Assembly: GCA_022818135.1 (NCBI GenBank)
Contig: JAFMSR010000007.1
Location: 29,769,066-29,833,065, forward strand
Origin: Saxidomus purpurata
Taxonomy: Eukaryota; Mollusca; Bivalvia; Venerida; Veneridae
Length of the DNA: 64,000 nucleotides
Reading direction: 5' to 3'
Shown here: positions 57,601-64,000 of the stretch, piece by piece
How positions within the stretch are numbered: the stretch's first letter is position 1
How the letters are laid out: each line of letters opens with the position of its first letter
Notes under the pieces: generated by a model
What the model was told of the DNA's origin: nothing
Database searches by the model: none
What the model saw: the letters and a program-made list of their open reading frames with translations, nothing else
Translations under genes and position numbers: made by a program

Positions 57601-60600
57601 AGATTTTTATTTATTTTTAGTTTTTAAATTGTTTTAAGCAAAAAAAAAATTTTTCGGGGTCAAGGTCACTAGGGTCAAGGTCAAGGTCACTGTTACTAAA
57701 AATAGATTTTTATTTATTTTTAGTTTTTAAATTGTTTTAAGCAAAAAAAAAATTTTTCGGGGTCAAGGTCACTAGGGTCAAGGTCAAGGTCAAGGTCACT
57801 GTTACTAAAAATAGATTTTTATTTATTTTTAGTTTTTAGATTGTTTTAAGCAAAAAAAATAATTTTGGGGTCAAGGTCACTTGGATCAAGGTCAAGGGCA
57901 CTGTTACTAAAAATAGATTTTTATTTATTTTTAGTTTTTAGATTGTTTTAAGCAAAAAAAATAATTTTGGGGTCAAGGTCACTTGGATCAAGGTCAAGGG
58001 CACTGTTATTAAAAATAGATTTTTATTTATTTTTAGTTTTTTGATTGTTTTAAGCAAAAAAAAAATTGGGGGGTCAAGGTCACTAGGGTCAAGGTCACTG
58101 TTACTAAAAATGTAAAAAAAATTTAGTTTTTAAATTGTAGCGAAAAAACATTTGGGCCCAAGGTCACAAGGGTCAAGGTCAAGGGCACTGTTACTAAGAT
58201 AGGGAGGAGTCAAGATGACTGTTTTTTTTTAATTCTACAATTTCTACAGGCGCTGTTTAAACCTGCTTTGGCGGCATTGCCGCGTCTTCTTGTTTAATTT
58301 ATATTCTACAGTTTAGAAACTTTAAAATATTATTTCTCTGAAACGGGTTATCAAGATTTGTTTATCACTGGCTAAAATAATCAAATCAAGGATCTCTCTT
58401 TCTAATAACCACCCCCTACATCCCCTGCCATGAGGGATTGGGGCCAAATATTTAATTAAAAAAAATCTGTTTTAATTATTATTGACTCAAATAATTTATA
58501 TCATTTCTTTTAATTTCAGGTTGAGAAGGAATTGCAGGATATCTGCTCAGATATACTGAAGCTTCTTGAAGCTAATTTAATACCAAGTGCGAATGGAGAA
58601 TCAAGTGTTTTCTATAAAAAGATGTAAGTTGTCGTTGTTTTCAGTTAAAGTACTGTAAATTGGTATTTCGGGATTTGATTGAAGGTAGACTTTTATCTAT
58701 GAATCAGCATTGCCGGAAACTTGCTGGAAGTAGTAAAAATTAAATAATTGCAACTATTTCGTCAGTCCTTTCAGGCTTTGTTTTTATGCCTTAATCAGAA
58801 AAACTTGTCTGATAAACAATTAGTAGAGAAGGCTTTGACCACAGGGTGAAAATTAACCCTTTCTCGGAGAGGGGGGGCGGGGGGGGGGGCTGACTTAACT
58901 TAAAGAAAGCTTTAAGGCCAACAGGCAGAGCTTAGATAGTTGGAATGTTACTAAGTCTTGTGTAGTGGACCTCTACGAATTATGTTAAAATCATGACTCC
59001 TTGTATTATTGGCAATTGAATACAGGTGAGCAATACAGGGCCATCTTGGCCCTGTTGTTTTTTTTTTTTAGATGAGGCCCTCAAGGGGGTCTAGTACTTA
59101 AAAATCTATATAGAAACTTTAGAATTTTTGTTTTCTGAAACTTATATTCCTGATTTGATTGAACTTACAACTAAGTTCTGTATTGACTGTAAGATGCAGA
59201 AAAAGGAATTTCCCCTCAGAGATGAGGCCCCAATGGGGTATTGAAATTTTTTAAATGCTTTTTACTGAATCTGATTTCATTTGGCACAAATAATTATGTA
59301 TTCTCTAACAACGGAAAATCAAGAAGGAGTCTTGCATAATAATTATATATAGAATTTTTGTTGTCTAAACTGAAACTAGTAGTATTGATTTAATTTGGGT
59401 TCTTTGTGACAGTCACTGTAACTTGAAGAATAAAATATTTCCTGAGATGAGGACCAGTGGGTTGGAGAAATTTTAAAAATGCTTATTTTAGCTCATCTGG
59501 CACATAGTGCCAGAGTGAGCTATTAGGATCACTCACCGTCCGGGGTCCATCGTACATTGTCCGTCCATCCATCTACCATTTCCTTCAAACGACATTTCCT
59601 CTGAAACCACTTGGCCAAAGTTGATGAAACTTTGCAGGGATGTTCCTTGCATGAAGCTATACCAAAGTTGTCCAAAGAATTCCATTTCATGCAGAACTCT
59701 GGTTGCTATGGCAACAAATAGGAAAAACTTAAACAATCTTCTTGAAACCACAAGACCTAGAGCTTAGATATTTATCATGTGGCATTGTCTAGGTGACCTC
59801 TACCGAGATTGTTCAAATTATGACCCCCGGGTAAAAATTTACCCTGCCCTGGGGGTCACTTGGTTTTACAGAGGCTTATATAGGAAAAATCTTCTCTGAA
59901 ACCACAAATCCTAGAGATTAGGTATTTGGCATGTAGCAATACCTAGTGGACCTCTATCAAGATTGTTCAGATCATGACCTCTTGTCAAAATTAACCCTTC
60001 ACAGGAGGGGGGGGAGATCACTTGATTTCACATAGGCTTATATAGGGAAAAGTTATAAAAAAAAACACAAGGCCTACAGGCAGAGAATAGATATTTGGAA
60101 TGTTACTTAGCATTGTGTAGTGGTCCTCTACAAATTATGTTAGAATCATGACCCCCTTGTAATTTAGCCAATGGTAGTCTGGTGAGCGATATAGAGCCAT
60201 TATGGCCCTCTTGTTTCTGAATCAGACAGACAGTTACACTTCCCAGTTGTTCTTTTACAGTTACGTTTTCATTTGGCTGCGGATATAAATTTACTGAATT
60301 TGTTTGTTTTTAGCTGGAATTTTAAATGTACCGGTAAGATAAATTATTTTTAAAAAGCAACACTTGGTCTTTTTAGCAAAGTGCCACTATAAGCTTTCCC
60401 ATTGCCCACTATCTGTCTTCCTTCCGTCATCCGACAACAGTTTCCTTCAAATGGCATCTCCTCTGACACCATTGGGCCAATGTGGATGAAGCTTGGCAGG
60501 GATGTTCCTTGCATGAAGCTCTACCAAAGTTGTTCAAAGAATTCCATTCCATGTAGAACTCTGGTTGCTATGGCATCAAATTTGAAACAACTTTAAAAGT

Positions 60601-62011
60601 TTTCTTCTCTGAAACCACAAGGCCTTAGATATTTGGCATGTAGCATTGCCTAGTAGATCTCGAGTGTTCAAATTATGACCCTTGGGTAAAAATTGACATT
60701 GCTCCGGGGGTAATTTGATTTTACATAGGTTTCTCAACCATAGGTTTCTCTTGGGGAAACTTAAAAGATCTCCTAAACCACAAGTCCTAGAGCTTACATA
60801 TTTAATATACAGCACTCTACCAAGTTTGTTAAAATCATGTCCCTAAGGTCAGTATTGGCCCAACCCGGGGGGTCACTTGTTTAACATACACTTTAAATAG
60901 GAAAACGTTTAAAAAAACTTCTCCAAGTCTGGAGCTTAGAGACTTGGTGTGTAACAGGATTTAGTGGATCATGTCAAAATTTAGCCTCCCCAGGGGTCAC
61001 TTGGAATATAGGAAAAACTTAGGATCTTAACAGCCAGTGACTTCCTTTTGGAACAAGTGACTTCCTTAGCAACCAGTAACACCCTCTAGCAACCAGTGCC
61101 TTCCTTAGTAAGAACTTAGTCCCCTAGCAACCAGTGACTTCCCCTTTCAACCAGTGACTTCCTTAGCAAATACTGACTCCCTATTGCAAGATGCGACTTT
61201 CTTAGACAAGTGTACTGTTACTCGGGTGTGTAATATAGGGCCATCATGGCCACTTTGTTATTTTATGTGTAAGATTTTAATTAATTTTGTTTCAGGGAAG
61301 GAGATTATCAAAGATACCTTGCAGAATTTGCCACCGGTAATGAAAGGAAAGAAGCTGCTGAGAAGGCACTAGTGGCATACAAAGGTGCCTCTGACACAGC
61401 CCTTCAGGATCTCGCACCAACACATCCTATTAGATTAGGCCTAGCTCTCAATTTCTCTGTATTTTATTACGAGATTCTAAATTCACCAGAGAGGGCTTGT
61501 AAGTTGGCAAAAGCAGCCTTTGATGAAGCAATTGCTGAGTTAGACAGCCTTAGTGAAGAGAGTTACAAGGACTCAACACTTATCATGCAACTGTTGAGGG
61601 ATAACCTTACTCTCTGGACCTCTGATATGGAAGGAGAAGGTAAGTGCTTAGCAAACTTAGAGACACCATAAAGCATACTGCTTGTTGATGTTCTTATTAG
61701 CACACAGTGCCAGAGTGAGCTATTAAGGTCACATTCCGTCCATCGCCCATCCGTCTGTACGTAGATGCAATCTTGTGCACTATTAATCTCCACTGGTCAG
61801 AATTTAATGATATCTCTGATTCGAGCCACATGTGTGTTTTTTCTACAGAAATACTGACTAAACAATTCTGCTGAGTAGCTTGGAAATACAGTATGTTGTT
61901 GTCCATATTAACTTTCTGCAGCGCTGTAAATGCTTTCAAAATTTATTTTCAGAACATACTGACCAACAAAAAGAGCAAGTTCAAGATTTAGAGGGTCAGG
62001 ATGCTTCATAG
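54455..62011 (+). CDS. YWHAE: 14-3-3 epsilon exon set B (exons 2-5, second copy)
   Basis: Exons 54455-54654, 58520-58623, 61296-61639 and 61953-62011 repeat the layout and splice phases of set A and end in their own TAG. Joined to the exon at 27167 they give 258 residues. Pocket residues in that numbering are Lys52, Arg59, Arg131, Tyr132, all kept. Both family signatures are intact, so the product should fold and bind phosphopeptides. It is closer than set A to human epsilon at the helix 1-2 loop length and at G-x-R-R-A-S-W-R. No exon encoding the first helix lies between 49403 and 54454. Set B is therefore either spliced to the shared exon 1, or its own first exon is lost or missed. No stops or shifts suggest decay. 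Confidence 0.9.
54780..55590 (+). repeat. Worn bivalve repeat, intron 2B
   Basis: Contains TGTCTGTCTGTCCTTGTGTC and units with CTCAAAGGTCAAGGTCACACTTTGAG and CGCACATGT-like words. It ends near GGGACAGCTGTTGTTCTG at 55590. Frame 55340-55570 is not supported as coding. Confidence 0.45.
55628..56402 (+). mobile_element. Hairpin-ended bivalve repeat
   Basis: Opens TTTTTAGCTCACCTGGCATTG with inverted partner GTGCCAGGGTGAGC and GTCATCCGTCATC. Closes CTGGTGAGCGATAGAGGGCC, then ATCATGGGCCTCTTGTT at 56401. The middle (55850-56170) is unlike other copies and may be an insertion. Confidence 0.65.
56402..58296 (+). mobile_element. AAGCAGGTTT element with tandem cores rich in TCAAGGTCA
   Basis: Opens AAGCAGGTTTTTTC, which folds on AAAAAACCTACTT, and (GGGC)n at 56453-56473. 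Then come about five units of 140-155 bp (GGAGTGACCAATT, AACTTGGTGTGTAGGTAGC) and about nine units of 95-115 bp (TCAAGGTCACTGTTACTAAA, TAGATTTTTATTTATTTTTA). Closes AAACCTGCTTTGGCGGCATTGCCGCG then TCTTCTTGTTT. The TTAAACCTGCTT end is inverted to the AAGCAGGTTT start. It sits exactly at the end of the previous element. Confidence 0.75.
58520..58623 (+). CDS. YWHAE: 14-3-3 epsilon exon 3B
   Basis: Acceptor TAATTTCAG, donor GTAAGT at 58624, phases as in exon 3A. It encodes [20 protein letters not shown] and [14 protein letters not shown]. Confidence 0.94.
58830..59062 (+). mobile_element. 3' end fragment of a hairpin-ended repeat
   Basis: Has a G-rich run (58869-58889), AGAGCTTAGATAGTTGG and AGTGGACCTCTAC. 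Closes GGTGAGCAATACAGGGCC with ATCTTGGCCCTGTTGTT at about 59058. Confidence 0.6.
59485..60222 (+). mobile_element. Hairpin-ended bivalve repeat, nearly complete
   Basis: Opens TTTTAGCTCATCTGGCACATAGTGCCAGAGTGAGC, then GTCCGTCCATCCATC. Two and a half core units follow with GAAACCACAAGACCTAGAGC and CAAATTATGACCCCCGGG. Closes GGTGAGCGATATAGAGCC, ATTATGGCCCTCTTGTT at about 60213. Confidence 0.7.
60370..61260 (+). mobile_element. Hairpin-ended bivalve repeat with a TTAGCAACC stretch
   Basis: A worn head (TTTTTAGCAAAGTGCCACTATAAGC) is followed by core units. From 61030 to 61180 the words GTGACTTCCTTAGCAACCAG repeat, the same satellite as at 18960-19690. Closes GTGTGTAATATAGGGCC, ATCATGGCCACTTTGTT at 61259. 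It ends 36 bases before the exon 4B acceptor. Confidence 0.65.
61296..61639 (+). CDS. YWHAE: 14-3-3 epsilon exon 4B
   Basis: Acceptor TTTGTTTCAG, donor GTAAGT at 61640, length 344 as in exon 4A. It encodes [18 protein letters not shown] and the helices through signature 2, ending WTSDMEGEG. Compared with 4A, changes cluster at its two ends while the centre is near identical. Confidence 0.95.
61953..62011 (+). CDS. YWHAE: 14-3-3 epsilon terminal exon 5B
   Basis: Acceptor TTATTTTCAG, then [18 protein letters not shown] and TAG at 62009. One residue longer than exon 5A. Confidence 0.92.
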
Positions 62012-62816
62012 AAACAGAGAGAAAGAATATCAACAGTTGACAGTACATTGTACTAACTATATTTCCATATTACAAATCCACTATAAAAGTGACAATTTAT
62101 GAATTATGTACTTTATTCCCTGACAGTAGGCCCTTCATAGGTGCCGTTCTTAACTATAAAGAAAATGTGTGTATCTAACTTGTATCAAAGCTTCTCTATA
62201 CATGTATCTGTTAGAATTAGATGTAGGAGATATGATTCAGTATTTGCCTTTGTTCGAGAACAATAATATTTATTACCTCCTCTATGTTCAATTAGAGATA
62301 GCAATTAATATTTGAAGACTTTCGGTTAAATTTTAGCTCGCCTGATTTGTGCTCATGGTGAGAGCTTTTGCGACCATGTGTTGTCTGTCATCCGTCGGCG
62401 TGCTTCATCAAAAATTGCTTCCAGCAACATCTCCTTGACTATTGGGCCAGTTTCAGCCAAAATTCACAGTAATGTTGCTTCCATGGTCTTCTTCCAAAAT
62501 TGCTGGAATGATTAGAACTGCTCCTCTGCACAAAATGGCCACCAGAGCTAAAAACAGAAAAATCTTGAAATGAAATCTCCTTAACCACTTGGCATATTTC
62601 AACCAAACTCCACAGGATAGTTCCTTGGATAATTCTCCCACCAAAATTTCTCACAGAGCTCGACTCCAATGCACAGTTATTATCTTTATCATCAGGAATT
62701 GTATAGACCTGATTATGCAGCTGTTCTCTGTTCACTCGGGTGAGCTATAATAGGGCTGTCATGGCCCTCTTGTGATAAGTCATATAGGCTGTCATGTCAT
62801 TTTTTACAGCAATAAA
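62012..62816 (+). other. Probable 3' untranslated region of set B
   Basis: AT-rich to 62330, then a repeat (62331-62775), then AATAAA at 62811-62816. If that signal is used, the repeat lies within the transcript; an earlier, non-canonical signal is equally possible. Confidence 0.35.
62331..62775 (+). mobile_element. Short complete hairpin-ended bivalve repeat
   Basis: Opens TTTTAGCTCGCCTG with an inverted ATGGTGAGAGC, then GTCATCCGTCGGCG. Its core is one or two worn units with CAACCAAACTCCACAGG. Closes CGGGTGAGCTATAATAGGGC, TGTCATGGCCCTCTTGTG. Confidence 0.65.
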
Positions 62817-64000
62817 AGAAAAAATTAAGAAAACGGATTTAACCGGCAAAGATAAGTCTGGAATACGGTATTTCTTAGTATGGCTAACAGCAGCTCTATA
62901 ATACACATATTGTCAATTATTAATTATTAATATTGTTAAGAATACCCTTAATTCGGTTTATGTACAGGACAGGCTGCGTATAGATTCACCGAGGAGCTTT
63001 GTTTTAGGGACAGTAAAACAGAAGGAGCCAAATGTTTTGTTAGCAATTGTGAATGTTGTCTTTTTAGCTATTAGTGAATTTCAATCTCAGTTTTGATTTG
63101 CTTTTAATTTAAGTTGCTCAAGAAGGTCTAGCCAACTTCTATGGCCCAGCATGAGATAGTGAGAACCATTGACTATAAAATAGTTTTAATATACACGATA
63201 AATTGCACATCATTATCTTCCATTTCATTTACCGGAGTTCTTAATTTGTATATGCTCGAAGGAATGCATTATGTACTTGCTTTAGAAAAAGAATAATCAC
63301 AAAATGTTCAGATGGTCATCAATCAACGAGCGTTGACCATAATTGACCAAGTAGCCAATACTGCCCTGAAATGAGCACCCTTCAGGTATTGACCTTGTAC
63401 AAATGTATATTTAACTGAATAATGTATTTATTGCATTATTGCTTTTTACATTGAACCAACCAAACATCATAAAATACCCGGTTGACCACGAAACGGCTGG
63501 ATTTGATCAGTTTGTGGCTATTGACTGGTTGATTTTTTTGAGATTTAACTTTATCAATCATTTTTCGCATTGAAACAACAAAAAATTGTCATAAATTCAG
63601 TTTACCACCAATCGGCTAGTATTGGAGTATTGACAAAGGGTTAAAAGCCCAAATGTAATCCAGGGAAACCTAGGTAGTTTCGACTAGAGTAGGAAGGCTT
63701 TGATAGACCCTGAATGGGAGGGAGCGACTTTACTTTGGTCATAAACTAGACAGTAATAGAATATGAATTTGCTTACACTCTATGACCAGCCATGTCAAAC
63801 ACATAATGGCTTTGCAGATTGAAGAAACACTTGATTCAGATGTTTAGTATTGAATCACTAGATCAAATTTTAAATGTATGATCAAAGCTGCGCTCTGAAT
63901 GGCGATGACTGTTAGAGAGGGTGGAAAAACCCAGAAACTTTTCTTTCTTTGTTCTTTCGTATGTTACTGTTGGTGGTACATTAGTAATCTCTCATTCCTA
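62817..64000. other. Right-edge spacer
   Basis: No supported gene. 63300-63640 has words such as TTGACC and ACCAATCGGCTAGTATTG repeated with variation (GGTTGACCACGAAACGGCTGG, GTTTACCACCAATCGGCTAG), perhaps a worn dispersed repeat. Confidence 0.35.

Overview
The window is animal nuclear DNA, most likely from a bivalve mollusc. Genes are split by long AT-rich introns with GT-AG borders. The introns and spacers are filled with repeats typical of bivalves: elements that open with TTAGCTCACCTG and close with a GGCC hairpin plus TCTTGTT, 'GTCCGTCCGTCC' openings, tandem cores of about 110-180 bp, and tRNA-derived SINEs. No rRNA gene, convincing tRNA gene, CRISPR array or bacterial feature was seen. 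The species call is inference; no search could be run.

Layout: (1) 65-2313, minus strand: the first two coding exons of GGNBP2 (gametogenetin-binding protein 2); the gene runs off the left edge. (2) 5017-11872, plus strand: a complete five-exon gene for a 342-residue single-anchor membrane protein resembling the DUF1647 group. Its introns hold a 165-bp tandem array and a 45-bp minisatellite. (3) 11,900-27,100: about 15 kb without genes, holding a 27-bp minisatellite, a 155-bp-unit repeat, a TTAGCAACC satellite, a fold-back element with TTAA ends, a CACTG-ended element and a broken LINE (about 24.0-26.2 kb). (4) 27167-62011, plus strand: a 14-3-3 epsilon locus.

The 14-3-3 locus is the most interesting part. 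One first coding exon (27167-27236) is followed by two complete sets of exons 2 to 5. Set A (40631-49402) and set B (54455-62011) each have the same splice phases and their own stop codon. I found no second first exon between them. The simplest reading is one promoter with two alternative 3' exon sets, giving proteins of 264 and 258 residues. A first exon for set B that I missed, or one outside the window, cannot be ruled out. Exon 4 of the two sets is identical over 74 bases including synonymous sites, which suggests gene conversion or strong constraint.

The introns of this locus carry a 768-bp hAT-type MITE with a perfect 8-bp target duplication, a 1.5-kb segment bounded by a perfect 32-bp inverted repeat, and many hairpin-ended repeats. 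One of these, at 56.4-58.3 kb, contains more than 30 copies of TCAAGGTCA, which equals the extended half-site bound by ERR and NR5A nuclear receptors.
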